Positions 16,996 through 25,689 are shown, counted from the first letter of the stretch. The stretch: 64,000 nucleotides of DNA from Roseivirga sp. E12 (GCF_017592825.1 NZ_JAGFMD010000004.1:124001-188000), one strand, 5' to 3'. Notes: generated from the sequence alone by a model not told the origin. Program-made: numbers and translations.

Positions 16996-17576
16996 TATAT
17001 CATTATTTCCTGACTAGCCAGGATCCTTTCTCAATTCCAGCAAAACCAAATTCTCCACGTGACATGTTTGTTTGGCTAAAAAACTCTCTTATTTGCCTGT
17101 AAGGGAAGATTTTAATTGTTATTGTTTTTCTCGGACAAAGAACGGACAAACCTATGCACACTTCTCAGCATTTTCTCATCTCAGTAGGGAAATAAATAGG
17201 AAATGCTTCCCAACTTTTAAAAAGATAGGAAATGGATGAGAAAAGGCACTAAACACTCAGATAATTTGACGGAAAAAATGTTTTCAGGTTTTTTCTTCTG
17301 CTTATAAGCCTCTTCAACTAACTCTAGCTTCGAGGGTACATGTGACTAATTAACCACATGTTATTGCCTATAGAGGGTTGCTATTTACCTTCCTCATATT
17401 AAGACTATTTTCAGCATTGATAATGCAAAGCTTTTATTTTAGAATTCTAAGAGTAAGGTTGCGAATCTCTTTGGGTCGTTTGACTATAGTAATCATCTCT
17501 TTAAGGATATATTTACCCAACAATGGTTATGAGTTTGGCCCAAAAATTGAAGACTATAACGAAAGTGCACTGATAG
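16996..17576. other. 581-bp gap with repeat copy D
   Basis: Copy D occupies about 17019-17245. The remainder (17246-17576) is AT-rich leader sequence of the LuxR-type gene with no feature I can name. Confidence 0.5.
17019..17245 (-). repeat. Dispersed repeat copy D
   Basis: Minus strand reads LAKQTCHVENLVLLELRKD, but a stop lies four codons upstream, so the copy is not an intact gene. It shares the paired cggacaaa...cggacaaa block with copy C and ends with ataggaaatggatgagaaaa. An inverted repeat ttttctcatc/gatgagaaaa encloses about 50 nt. Confidence 0.65.
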
Positions 17577-19055
17577 ATGATCGAAAAGGTTGAAGTAAAA
17601 CTATGTAGTAATAACGAGTATAAAGAGTTTATCAACGAGCACTCAAAAGGTTCTTTTCTCCAGCTAAAATCAGATTTCAGTGTAAATACTTTACACTTCA
17701 TAAGTGAATTACCGAGCATTCAAATCGAGAAAAATAAGACCATTCTAGAACTGGCGAGAATTGTATGGAACATGGACGAGCTTGTCGACCAGTCAGAAGA
17801 CGAATTAGTTTTCAAGAAATCAGATGGTAATAAAGTGGTTAGAAAACTCTTATGTCATCAATTGAGCATCTGGCCAGTTCCTGTTTCCAAGACAATCGAT
17901 GAACTTTACTATAAGGACAAATTGGTTTTTGTATATGATGAAGATCTATATAGAGAAACTGACCATAATAGACGACTAAAGATTAGCTTAGAACGTAACC
18001 CTAATCCAAGAAGTAAAGTGTACACAGGTTTTGTTAGGAGTGAACTTCCCAATACCACACTAGGTGTAGGACTAAAAGGGGTAGTGCTTTCGACCAGTGA
18101 GGAACCTCAGACCTTTAGTACAATTTTAAGGCGAGACTTTGGCTCCTTAATAGAAGCGACTGATCCCAAGCTAGAATTAATCTTTCTAGAAAAAGAAAAT
18201 AGCAACTGGGACAAATCATTCTTGAAATATTGGGATGCATGCCTTGAAATACCTGATCAGTTTGAAACTCAAAGTTTCGTTGGCCATACTAGTAGCATGC
18301 CATTCGATCAGAAAGAACTTTTCGGAGTATTACCGGGTATTGAGGGTGTCACTGGTTCGACACAGGTGTTACTATATTGGGATTTAACGGAAGGTTATCT
18401 TCTGTTGGACATTGATAGTGAATGTAGGTGTTTTTTTGATACTCTTATAAGAACCATATGGTACGTTGATGGACAAATCAAGGGTAAGATTTCGGAATTG
18501 AAAGAATCAATTGGATCGAGGTTAGAGCTTGTAGAACTCCCTCCTTATCAAACTGCACCGGGTTCAAGAGCTAGAATGCAAGAAGCGCTTGCTCATTCAA
18601 AAGCGAGAAAAATGCAGGAACAGCAGGGTAGAGTGGCACCTGAGAATGTCTATAAGGAGATAGACGCGATTTTTAAAGTGGAAGGAAAGGAACTTGAAAG
18701 TTTTGAGTACTTCAAGGAGCAATTCTTGGCTTATTATCCAGATTTCCAGAATGGTAGGGATCATCTTTTACAAGGTGAGAATTATTATAAGACCAAACTG
18801 CTTAAGAATCTAGAGGTTGGTAAGAACCTTGAGAATGATGACTATCAATTGACTTTGATGAAGCGTCTGTCTAGGAGAGAAATTGAAGTACTGAAACTGA
18901 TTGCCCAAGGTATGACTACCGAAGAGATTGCTGATAAGCTTCTTCTAGTTCCTATGACTGTAGTAACCCTTCGTAAAAACATGCAAAGAAAGTTAGAATT
19001 GGAGAAATCGGCAGACCTTTTCAGCTTTGCTATCAAGGCCTGTTTGGCCGATTAA
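17577..19055 (+). CDS. LuxR-type HTH regulator with uncharacterised N-terminal region
   Basis: 492-residue protein. The C-terminal 65 residues are a LuxR/GerE HTH (LSRREIEVLKLIAQGMTTEE, then IADKLLLVPMTVVTLRKNMQ). The first 420 residues match no domain I recognise. They contain no receiver Asp pattern and no membrane segment, but there is a motif-rich stretch near 130-200 (DELYYKDKLVFVYDEDLYRE). It looks like a cytoplasmic sensor-regulator with a novel input domain. It stands alone between repeat copies D and E, with no apparent operon partner. Confidence 0.75.
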   Translation: MIEKVEVKLCSNNEYKEFINEHSKGSFLQLKSDFSVNTLHFISELPSIQIEKNKTILELARIVWNMDELVDQSEDELVFKKSDGNKVVRKLLCHQLSIWPVPVSKTIDELYYKDKLVFVYDEDLYRETDHNRRLKISLERNPNPRSKVYTGFVRSELPNTTLGVGLKGVVLSTSEEPQTFSTILRRDFGSLIEATDPKLELIFLEKENSNWDKSFLKYWDACLEIPDQFETQSFVGHTSSMPFDQKELFGVLPGIEGVTGSTQVLLYWDLTEGYLLLDIDSECRCFFDTLIRTIWYVDGQIKGKISELKESIGSRLELVELPPYQTAPGSRARMQEALAHSKARKMQEQQGRVAPENVYKEIDAIFKVEGKELESFEYFKEQFLAYYPDFQNGRDHLLQGENYYKTKLLKNLEVGKNLENDDYQLTLMKRLSRREIEVLKLIAQGMTTEEIADKLLLVPMTVVTLRKNMQRKLELEKSADLFSFAIKACLAD

Positions 19056-19524
19056 TGTACGAATAATCAAAGGTAGTTAAAGATTCACCTGACCTTTCAG
19101 GTTTTTCAAAATCTGCTCTGACCGGCTTTTATACCATTACTCAATACTGATTATTCATTGTCCCTATCTTCAACTCTCAACCCCAACAATACCACATTTT
19201 CCACGTGATGTGTTTGTTTGGCTAAATATCGCCCTCTATTGGTCGGGTAAGCTGTTTTTTGATAATTCCTTGTCATCCTCGGACAAAAACCAGACAAAGC
19301 CATGTGCGCTTCTCAGTATTTTCTCATTTCAAATGAGAAATGAATAGGAAATGCTTCTCATCTTTTGAAAAGGTAGGAAATGGATGAGAAATAAGGTGTA
19401 TATACACTCAATGAATATTCGTATGGTAACGTCCCGGATATGGCACGTGCCTCTGGGTTTTGTTTATTTCTTCTGAGCTAGCTGTTTTGCACTGCACTTT
19501 CAAGTAGTTACTTAGAGGCATGTG
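19056..19524. other. 469-bp gap with repeat copy E and an inverted repeat
   Basis: Holds copy E (about 19168-19391) and a 12-nt inverted repeat with one mismatch, gcacgtgcctct at 19443-19454 and agaggcatgtgc at 19514-19525, whose right arm reaches the end of the SDR gene. No gene seen. Confidence 0.5.
19168..19391 (-). repeat. Dispersed repeat copy E
   Basis: Minus strand reads YLAKQTHHVENVVLLGLRVE, of which QTHHVE is identical to the RlmD tail. It carries the cggacaaaaaccagacaaa block, a hairpin ttctcatttcaaatgagaa, and the ggaaatggatgagaaa end. Same orientation as copies A, C and D. Confidence 0.65.
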
Positions 19525-20382
19525 CTATATCGTCTGTTGTGAGGAGTTTATTAGTTCCCAAAAATTTTGTCTGGGCGTATAACCAAGTTTACTTTGAGCC
19601 TTGCTTATATCATATACCCGATCTATTGAAGTTGGGAAGTCCCAATTCATAGCTCTATATATTTTTTCTGCACCTGGGTAATACTTTAATATCACTTGTT
19701 TAGGGTTATTTTTTAGTTGTTCTAAATCATCTATTTGAAATGGTGATTTATTCGAAATGTTAAATATCTCAAACCCCTGAAAATCGTTGGTTGCAGCTAG
19801 AAAATGTGCAATGGCACCATCTTGTTCGTCCAAACCTCGATACAGGCGATAATTGGCAATGTTATTCTTCGATTCTTCCATAAACCTTGATACTCTCAGA
19901 ACAGTAATTTTTAAACCTTCGATTTTGTGAAAATCTTTGCAGAGCTCTTCGGCTGTCTGTTTGGTTATATCATAAATTTCTCTGGGCTCAGGAATTAGAA
20001 GTTCATCAACCCAGATTGCTTGTTTTTCAGAGACCATAGCACTTCCATAAATAGACGTTGTACTAGTGTAGATGAATCTATCGACATTATGCTGCACCGA
20101 TAAATTCAGTAGATTTAGGGTTCCCAAGATATTTGTATTGACAAATTCTTCCCTTGGGACATTTAGATCAGTATGCTTTCCATGGAGCGCTGCTGTATGA
20201 ATTACGTGACTTACGCCATTAAATAATTTATTCAATTGCAGCTCATCTCTTATGTCTACCTGTTTATCTGTTGTATCGGCAGCGGTCAAATCAACACCTA
20301 CAGATTCGATATTTCTGTCCCGAAACATGTCAATGATTTCTTTCCCAAGTTTTCCAGAAGATCCTGTTACTAAAACTTTCAT
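19525..20382 (-). CDS. Extended SDR, NAD-dependent epimerase/dehydratase-like oxidoreductase
   Basis: 285-residue enzyme with an N-terminal Rossmann motif (VLVTGSSGKLGKEI, the GxxGxxG form), the acidic residue after strand 2 (GVDLTAADT), the HTAALHG segment, a catalytic TSTTSIYG Ser/Thr region and YDITKQTAEEL supplying the YxxxK pair. It is shorter than sugar epimerases (310-340), so the substrate domain is reduced. The substrate cannot be deduced. It is divergent from the LuxR side and upstream of rlmD on the same strand, with 190 nt between them, so it is probably a separate transcript. Confidence 0.82.
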   Translation of the reverse strand: MKVLVTGSSGKLGKEIIDMFRDRNIESVGVDLTAADTTDKQVDIRDELQLNKLFNGVSHVIHTAALHGKHTDLNVPREEFVNTNILGTLNLLNLSVQHNVDRFIYTSTTSIYGSAMVSEKQAIWVDELLIPEPREIYDITKQTAEELCKDFHKIEGLKITVLRVSRFMEESKNNIANYRLYRGLDEQDGAIAHFLAATNDFQGFEIFNISNKSPFQIDDLEQLKNNPKQVILKYYPGAEKIYRAMNWDFPTSIDRVYDISKAQSKLGYTPRQNFWELINSSQQTI

Positions 20383-20572
20383 AACTTTGCTCTAATTCCT
20401 CACAATGTCTATATAAAGGTAATTTAGCTAGATATTACTTTTAACCACCTGAAATGGAGGGTTATGCGGTGTTTTCTTAGCCTAATACGGTCGATTTGGT
20501 TTTAATCAGTATAGCTGATTTCAAAAGGCATTTTCCTAGTTCTTCTTAAAAATTACCTATTCAACTTCCAAT

Positions 20573-21979
20573 TTACTTTCTCAATTGGAGTAAAATCGAG
20601 CATTCCACATGATGAGTCTGAGGGAACATATCCACTGGTTGAACTTTGATGACCTTGTACTTGGCATTGAGCAAGGCTATATCTCTTGCCTGAGTGGCAG
20701 GATTACAGCTCACATAGACGATTTTAGTAGCTTCAATTTTTAGAAGCATTTCGACAACATCTGCATGCATGCCGGCTCTCGGAGGGTCAGTAATGATGAC
20801 ATCTGGCCTTTCATGTTGGCTCATGAACTCATCATTGAGCAGGTCCTTCATGTCGCCTGCATAGAAGTCAGTGTTGTCTATGCCGTTAATCTCCGAATTG
20901 ATTTTGGCATCTTTAATGGCTGCCTCGACATACTCTATGCCGATGACTTTTTTCGCTTGTTTTGCCACAAAGTTGGCAATGGTACCTGTGCCAGTATAAA
21001 GGTCATAAACTACTTCAGTACCACTGAGGCCAGCATAGTCTCTAGCTATCTTATATAGCTCATAGGCTTGCGTTGCATTGGTCTGATAAAAGGATTTTGG
21101 GCCAACTCGGAACTCAATGCCCTCCATTTCTTCCGTAATGTAGGCGAGCCCACTGTAGACTTTTACTTCTAGGTCGTGGAAGGTCTCGTTGGCCTTGTTG
21201 TTAATTACGTATTGCAGCGAAGTGATCTGAGGAAAATTTGTCTTGATAAACTCAAGTAAGTCTTGGTTTCTGTCTTCATCCAAAGCAAACTGAACAATAA
21301 CCATCCACTCATTACGGACTGAGTTACGGATGATGAGATTTCTTAGCGAACCGGTCTTTTTCTTAAGGTCATAATGTGGGAAATCATTCTCTCGACAAAA
21401 TTCTTTGACCGCATTTCGGATGGCATTGGAAGGGTCAGGTTGATGATAACATTTATCGATGTCGAGAATCTTGTCAAAGCTTCCGGGTACATGGAAGCCC
21501 AGGCCTCTCCGGTCAATGTCGTCACTGTTATCAATTTCTTCACGTGTCAGCCACCTCCAATTAGAGAAAGTGTATTCCAACTTATTCCGATAGAATTGGA
21601 TGTTTTCAGATCCAAGGATTGGGGTGATTTCTGGCAATTCAACTTTCGCTATCCTTTCCAAATTGTCAACTACCTGTTGATGCTTGTACTTAAGCTGAAC
21701 CTCATAAGGGATATGCTGCCATTTACAGCCACCACAAGTGCCGAAATGGCTACAGAATGGTTCTACCCGGTCTTTTGAGTAAGAGTGAAACTTCACGGGA
21801 GTGGCCTCCATAAAGCTGGGTTTCTTACGTGTTACGCGTACATCGACCACGTCTCCAGGTGCTACCTTTTCGATAAAGACCACTTGATCATCTACACGTG
21901 CTATGCACTTGCCTTCGGCAGCGATACCTTCGACCAATACTTGCTCTAGAATCTTCTGCTTTCCCCTGAATTTTCCCAT
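20573..21979 (-). CDS. rlmD: 23S rRNA (uracil-C5)-methyltransferase RlmD
   Basis: 468-residue RumA-class SAM methyltransferase, forming m5U in 23S rRNA (position 1939 in E. coli numbering). It has an N-terminal TRAM domain (GKCIARVDDQVVFIEKVAPGD), the Fe-S Cys cluster CSHFGTCGGCKWQH plus a later Cys in IDKCYHQ, the SAM motif YDLYTGTGTIANFVA, DPPRAG, and the catalytic Cys in YVSCNPATQARD. The family length is normal. The C-terminus, FPQTHHVECSILLQLRK, is the segment that the intergenic repeats in 6-19 kb resemble. RlmD versus a paralogous RlmCD-type specificity cannot be told from sequence alone. Confidence 0.88.
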   Translation of the reverse strand: MGKFRGKQKILEQVLVEGIAAEGKCIARVDDQVVFIEKVAPGDVVDVRVTRKKPSFMEATPVKFHSYSKDRVEPFCSHFGTCGGCKWQHIPYEVQLKYKHQQVVDNLERIAKVELPEITPILGSENIQFYRNKLEYTFSNWRWLTREEIDNSDDIDRRGLGFHVPGSFDKILDIDKCYHQPDPSNAIRNAVKEFCRENDFPHYDLKKKTGSLRNLIIRNSVRNEWMVIVQFALDEDRNQDLLEFIKTNFPQITSLQYVINNKANETFHDLEVKVYSGLAYITEEMEGIEFRVGPKSFYQTNATQAYELYKIARDYAGLSGTEVVYDLYTGTGTIANFVAKQAKKVIGIEYVEAAIKDAKINSEINGIDNTDFYAGDMKDLLNDEFMSQHERPDVIITDPPRAGMHADVVEMLLKIEATKIVYVSCNPATQARDIALLNAKYKVIKVQPVDMFPQTHHVECSILLQLRK

Positions 21980-22045
21980 GGCGCGAAATTAGTAAATAGT
22001 TAATCAGGAAATAGTGATCAGTTGATCAGAAATCGGTTATTCGGT

Positions 22046-22172
22046 CGTCATGCCGGAAAAACTGACCTTACATTTCAAGAAGGTCCATTTTGTCCGGTAT
22101 CTTAGAACAAGGTTAGATTCCGGACATTTTTCTTGAACCTTTGAATTTGTCAAGAAAAATTCCGGAATGACG
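22046..22172. repeat. REP-like inverted-repeat element 1
   Basis: Ends cgtcatgccggaa (22046-22058) and ttccggaatgacg (22160-22172) form a 13-bp inverted repeat with one mismatch. Inside are further palindromes (tgtccgg/ccggaca and tttcttga/tcaagaaa). It fills the rlmD-mce gap and resembles known bacterial intergenic GTCAT...ATGAC elements. Confidence 0.65.
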
Positions 22173-22225
22173 TTGGGTTTTAGGAATTCATTTACTCAAA
22201 ACTTGTGGCTAGAGGTCCATGCCTA

Positions 22226-22627
22226 TCAGGCAATTTCCTGACACAATTCTACCAAAACCCCATTAGTAGTTTTAGGATGGAGGAAGCATACGAGTTTGTT
22301 ATCTGCTCCTTTCTTGGGTTCGGTATTAAGGAGGGTGAAACCTTCACTTTCGAGACGCTTCATCTCGGCTCGTATGTCTTCCACATCATAGGCGATATGA
22401 TGTATGCCTTCGCCCCGTTTTTCCAGAAACTTAGCGATCGGACTATCGGGATTTGTGGCTTCGAGTAATTCTATTTTGTTCGGACCTACTTGAAAGAATG
22501 AAGTATTGACGCCTTCTGACTCCACACTTTCAACTTTGTAATGCGCTTCACCAAAGAGTTTGGCGAATAGATTATTGGAAGTCTCTAGGTCTTTAACGGC
22601 TATACCGATGTGTTCTATTTTTTTCAT
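22226..22627 (-). CDS. mce: Methylmalonyl-CoA epimerase
   Basis: 133-residue VOC-fold enzyme interconverting (R)- and (S)-methylmalonyl-CoA in propionate metabolism. Characteristic residues are the early His in KKIEHIGIAVKDL, FFQVGPNKIELLEA with Glu, GEGIHHIAYDVEDI with paired His, and the terminal Glu in GVLVELCQ. Those supply the metal site. Length is standard. It stands alone between two REP-like elements, and the mutase genes are not in this window. The start gives MKKIEHIGIAV, as in homologues. Confidence 0.92.
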   Translation of the reverse strand: MKKIEHIGIAVKDLETSNNLFAKLFGEAHYKVESVESEGVNTSFFQVGPNKIELLEATNPDSPIAKFLEKRGEGIHHIAYDVEDIRAEMKRLESEGFTLLNTEPKKGADNKLVCFLHPKTTNGVLVELCQEIA

Positions 22628-22643
22628 TTGTGCTTTCTTAGGA

Positions 22644-22722
22644 CGTCATCCTCGCGAAGGCGGGGATCTCATAATTTGACAAGGAGATTCCAGTCCCGAA
22701 ACTTCGGGATACGGGAATGACG
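22644..22722. repeat. REP-like inverted-repeat element 2
   Basis: Ends cgtcatcc and gggaatgacg. Internal arms tcgcgaaggcgggga and gtcccgaaacttcgggat form two stem-loops. A common bacterial intergenic CGTCAT-type palindrome, placed between mce and the gene at 22841. Confidence 0.65.
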
Positions 22723-22748
22723 ATTAGTAATAGTATGTAATCATTACT

Positions 22749-22756
22749 TATCTTTG
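22749..22756 (+). promoter_or_regulatory. Candidate -7 promoter element
   Basis: TATCTTTG matches TAnnTTTG exactly, 84 bp upstream of the ATG at 22841. I did not find a convincing TTG at -33, so this is weak evidence for the promoter of the 22841-23583 pair. Confidence 0.35.
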
Positions 22757-22840
22757 TAGTCGAAACAGGAAACTTATTTTCAAGTCAGCCTGTTTCAATA
22801 ATTGCTCAATATATTCAATTGAGCCCAAAATGTTGCCAAA

Positions 22841-23257
22841 ATGAATATGACTGGTGCAGGTACGGATATCCATGTGGAGAGCGTCAAACTTCAAAAGAAG
22901 ATTGAGAGTCACTTGGGTATTAAAGGAAGTGAATTGAGTTTTGAATTTTCAGCCACAGAGGGCAAAACAAAACTCGATATGATCACTATTAACCCAAGGC
23001 ATAACCAATCATTCCTTTTCCATTCTGAAGTGGGAATTGACAAGTTGGATGCGCTAAGAAAGATGTTGGAGTATGTAAAGTCTTATAAAGACAAGTATAA
23101 CTCTTACACCATTCAGTGGATCGCCAAGGGAGAGAGCGAATTGCACACTTCATATTTCACAGCTAGCAACATGTATGATGCGCTAGATAAACTATATTAC
23201 GGTCGAGACATCAATACGATTACAGTGTTTAGTGTAGTACTTAACCCGGTAGCCTAA
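22841..23257 (+). CDS. Conserved-looking protein of unknown function, overlapping iscA-like gene
   Basis: 138 residues, soluble, no signal peptide and no family recognised. Notable parts are ELSFEFSATEGKTKLDMITI, NPRHNQSFLFHSEVGIDKLD, WIAKGESELHTSYFTASNMY and YYGRDINTITVFSVVLNPVA. The alternating strand/helix pattern suggests a compact alpha/beta fold. Its stop overlaps the ATG of the Fe-S carrier gene by one base, implying translational coupling and perhaps a role in Fe-S or related metabolism. That link is inference from overlap only. Confidence 0.6.
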   Translation: MNMTGAGTDIHVESVKLQKKIESHLGIKGSELSFEFSATEGKTKLDMITINPRHNQSFLFHSEVGIDKLDALRKMLEYVKSYKDKYNSYTIQWIAKGESELHTSYFTASNMYDALDKLYYGRDINTITVFSVVLNPVA

Positions 23258-23583
23258 TGATTACAGTAACAGATACAGCAAAAGATAAAATTGTCGAACT
23301 CAGAAGTAAAGAGGGAAAAGGCGACAATCAGAATATACGAGTTGCGGTACAAGGTGGAGGATGCTCTGGCCTGATGTACGACTTGGAGTTCGATGCCGAA
23401 ATCAAAGAAAAGGATGAGGTGTTTGAAGATAAAGGAGTAAAAATTCTAGTGGACAGAAAGAGCCTTTTGTACCTATTGGGGACAACGCTTGACTTTTCTG
23501 ATGGTCTAAACGGCAAAGGTTTTCAGTTTGTAAATCCAAACGCATCGCGTACTTGCGGGTGCGGAGAGAGTTTCTCCGTTTAA
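23257..23583 (+). CDS. IscA/SufA/ErpA-type iron-sulfur carrier protein
   Basis: 108-residue A-type carrier that holds and delivers Fe-S clusters to apoproteins. All three ligand cysteines are present: one in QGGGCSGLMYDL (near residue 36) and the CGC pair in SRTCGCGESF near the end. Length and spacing are those of the family (HesB-like domain over the whole chain). It is translationally coupled to the unknown protein upstream. Terminated by the stem-loop at 23602-23635. Which of IscA, SufA or ErpA it corresponds to cannot be decided. Confidence 0.93.
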   Translation: MITVTDTAKDKIVELRSKEGKGDNQNIRVAVQGGGCSGLMYDLEFDAEIKEKDEVFEDKGVKILVDRKSLLYLLGTTLDFSDGLNGKGFQFVNPNASRTCGCGESFSV

Positions 23584-23601
23584 GAGAACCACAAAAAAAT
23601 C

Positions 23602-23635
23602 AAAAGGCTTCTATCGAAAGGTGGGAGCCTTTTTA
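23602..23635. terminator. Bidirectional terminator
   Basis: 8-bp stem aaaaggct/agcctttt with a T-run on the plus strand and an A-run (T on the minus) on the other side. It serves both convergent genes, ending at 23583 and 23633. Confidence 0.75.
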
Positions 23636-24898
23636 TTTGCTCCTCAGTAAGTCTTGCTCAACGTGCATCGCATCAAATGCTTCAAATACTCTGTCTTGAT
23701 CATCTTTGCTAACCCAACCTTTGAGGCTCAATTCTTTTCTTACAACACTTTCAGATTCGCTCTTTACCCAATGATAAAATGCAAAATCTAGAACTTCCCT
23801 AGGAATTCTTTCTATTAGATATGATGAGAGTCTTCGAATAAAATTTAGGACTCCCAAGGAATAGATAATCACTAATTGAGCAATTAACAAGATTGACATT
23901 CCAATCCAACCTGTGTTGAATCCGTCAAATTCAAAACCCGCCTCAAAACGAAGCCGAATAAACTCAGCGAAGGTTAAGCTATAGTTGACATTCTCTAATT
24001 GTAATAGAAAATGTTGAAAATACTGGCCCAAAACAACTATCGCTAATGAAGCGAACCCAAGGATACTTCTCAGGATCGTGTAGTTTGAATAATTACCCCA
24101 TTTAGCTCCTTCAGCTAATAGGAAAGCTAAGGCGATGGCGATAAGTGATTCATAAAATATGACGATGTAGAAGTACTTACTTGCAAGGGCAAAAATGAAC
24201 CCTAAGGCGAGTGATGAGACAACTCCCATTGAGATTACAACCCATAATAAGGGTTCTTTTTTTGAATTGGGTTGAGGTAATGTTTCTGGAATAACATAAT
24301 CCGCGAGTGTTTCGGACTTTTCAATTTCAGACAGAAGCGAATTGATTTTTTCATCGTCATATGAGGATTGAATTTCCTTGAAAACATGAATCAAGAGTTG
24401 AATCCTTTTCGAGTTATTTCCCATGTCCCATAAGGATCCTCTCAATGACTCACTCAAAATATTTACGCTACCTGATTTTTGAATAATCACACTTATTTTC
24501 TCAGTTAACACATCGGAAGAATTGGCTCGCTTAGCCTCAATTTGATCTTCTTGGTGATAAACAATATGCCATCCGAGCTTTTCAAAGGCTTCAGCAAAAA
24601 TGCTACTAATAACCTTGTACTCTGTCTTTGTTTCAAATGAATCAGCACTTTTTAAGTTAAACCCAAACGAATGGTTTGGCTTAACTGTCTTAAGAAAATC
24701 TCTGTATTGCCTCTCACCTTTCAGCACAATTGGCTTAATGTCTATATCTACTTCTGAAATGCTTCCTCTTTTCTCAAGCTCCCATGCTGCGGCTTGTTGT
24801 GCCTCAATTGTATAGTCACCTTTTGAATTGAGAATCGTTTTAAGCTCGCGAACACTCTTGCTCTCCATTTTTGGAGAGAATTGATTTTCTTTAGTCAT
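23633..24898 (-). CDS. Membrane protein of unknown function, about five membrane segments
   Basis: 421 residues. The N-terminal soluble region (1-210) includes a segment SKSVRELKTILNSKGDYTIE that resembles short helical repeats near processing or sorting domains, then an alpha/beta stretch (FEKLGWHIVYHQEDQIEAKR). Roughly five hydrophobic segments follow (VVISMGVVSSLALGFIFALA, IVIFYESLIAIALAFLLA, ILGFASLAIVVLGQYF, others), and a cytoplasmic C-terminal tail. It starts 4 nt after the nitrilase stop, so it is the last gene of the long run from nuoH. No family name assigned. Confidence 0.55.
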   Translation of the reverse strand: MTKENQFSPKMESKSVRELKTILNSKGDYTIEAQQAAAWELEKRGSISEVDIDIKPIVLKGERQYRDFLKTVKPNHSFGFNLKSADSFETKTEYKVISSIFAEAFEKLGWHIVYHQEDQIEAKRANSSDVLTEKISVIIQKSGSVNILSESLRGSLWDMGNNSKRIQLLIHVFKEIQSSYDDEKINSLLSEIEKSETLADYVIPETLPQPNSKKEPLLWVVISMGVVSSLALGFIFALASKYFYIVIFYESLIAIALAFLLAEGAKWGNYSNYTILRSILGFASLAIVVLGQYFQHFLLQLENVNYSLTFAEFIRLRFEAGFEFDGFNTGWIGMSILLIAQLVIIYSLGVLNFIRRLSSYLIERIPREVLDFAFYHWVKSESESVVRKELSLKGWVSKDDQDRVFEAFDAMHVEQDLLRSK

Positions 24899-24902
24899 AA
24901 AA

Positions 24903-25601
24903 CTATAGGGTTAACAATACTAGTGATGACTGATTCTCATCTAGTGATTCAACCAGTTCACCTTCCGAGTTCCAGAGCCCAGATTGCCCTCCTCCAATAT
25001 TCCCGTCAAATTCTCCCACACAGTTACACATCAAGACTGGAATCTTGTATTGCTTAGCAATTTGAGAGAGTCTTGGGTTATTTCTCGCTACACCATTTAC
25101 TGTTTTGGCTACACTGGCGATATAGACTTCCGCTCCATTTTGATTTGCCGCTTTGCTATGCTCTGGAATGGTCAGCTCATAGCAGATGGCGAGAGCCACT
25201 CTCTTGTCTGCTTCGATAATACCATCGCTGGGTGGCCCCGAAACGAAGTAAGGATCTTCATCCTCATGTAGGTATTGCTTGGAGTACAGGCTTCTTTCCT
25301 TGTTGGGTCGAAATATTACCAGACTAATACAAATACCATTGTCTGCTTTCGTAGGTGCACCTACACAGATGATGATATCATTAGCATTACTCAGTTCTTG
25401 AAAAGGGTCAAGTCTTTGATCACCAAGATCAATGGCTAATTCCTTTGCTAAGTCAGGCTCATAGCCCGTGAGTGAGAGCTCAGAGAATACAATTAAATCT
25501 GCATTTTCATCTGCCGCTTGTTGAACAAAGTGAAGGTGATCCTTAATGTTGGCTTCGATATTTCCAGCGACTGGTAGTGTTTGAGCAAGACTGATTTTCA
25601 T
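24903..25601 (-). CDS. Carbon-nitrogen hydrolase (nitrilase superfamily)
   Basis: 232-residue amidase-type hydrolase. The Glu-Lys-Cys triad is visible: Glu in VFSELSLTGYEPD (about residue 42), Lys in SLYSKQYLHED and Cys in VALAICYELTIPEHS. The chain is a little shorter than typical omega-amidases (250-280), but the core is intact. Cytoplasmic. The substrate (omega-amide, carbamoyl or other) is not determined. It lies 88 nt after the PurF-like gene on the same strand. Confidence 0.88.
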   Translation of the reverse strand: MKISLAQTLPVAGNIEANIKDHLHFVQQAADENADLIVFSELSLTGYEPDLAKELAIDLGDQRLDPFQELSNANDIIICVGAPTKADNGICISLVIFRPNKERSLYSKQYLHEDEDPYFVSGPPSDGIIEADKRVALAICYELTIPEHSKAANQNGAEVYIASVAKTVNGVARNNPRLSQIAKQYKIPVLMCNCVGEFDGNIGGGQSGLWNSEGELVESLDENQSSLVLLTL

Positions 25602-25689
25602 GCCATCGAATATCCATAAATCTCAATTCTTACAAAAGAGGAATTTAGAACAATCTCAATACGAAATACTAGGTACGCCCTACGCTCTA

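Noticed and set aside
17378-17593. Plus-strand open frame of 71 codons upstream of the LuxR gene
   Set aside because: Composition is hydrophobic but irregular, the ribosome-binding region is poor, and it overlaps the start of the real gene. Treated as leader sequence.
6167-19391. CRISPR array
   Set aside because: The repeats are long, far apart, divergent and lack regular spacers.
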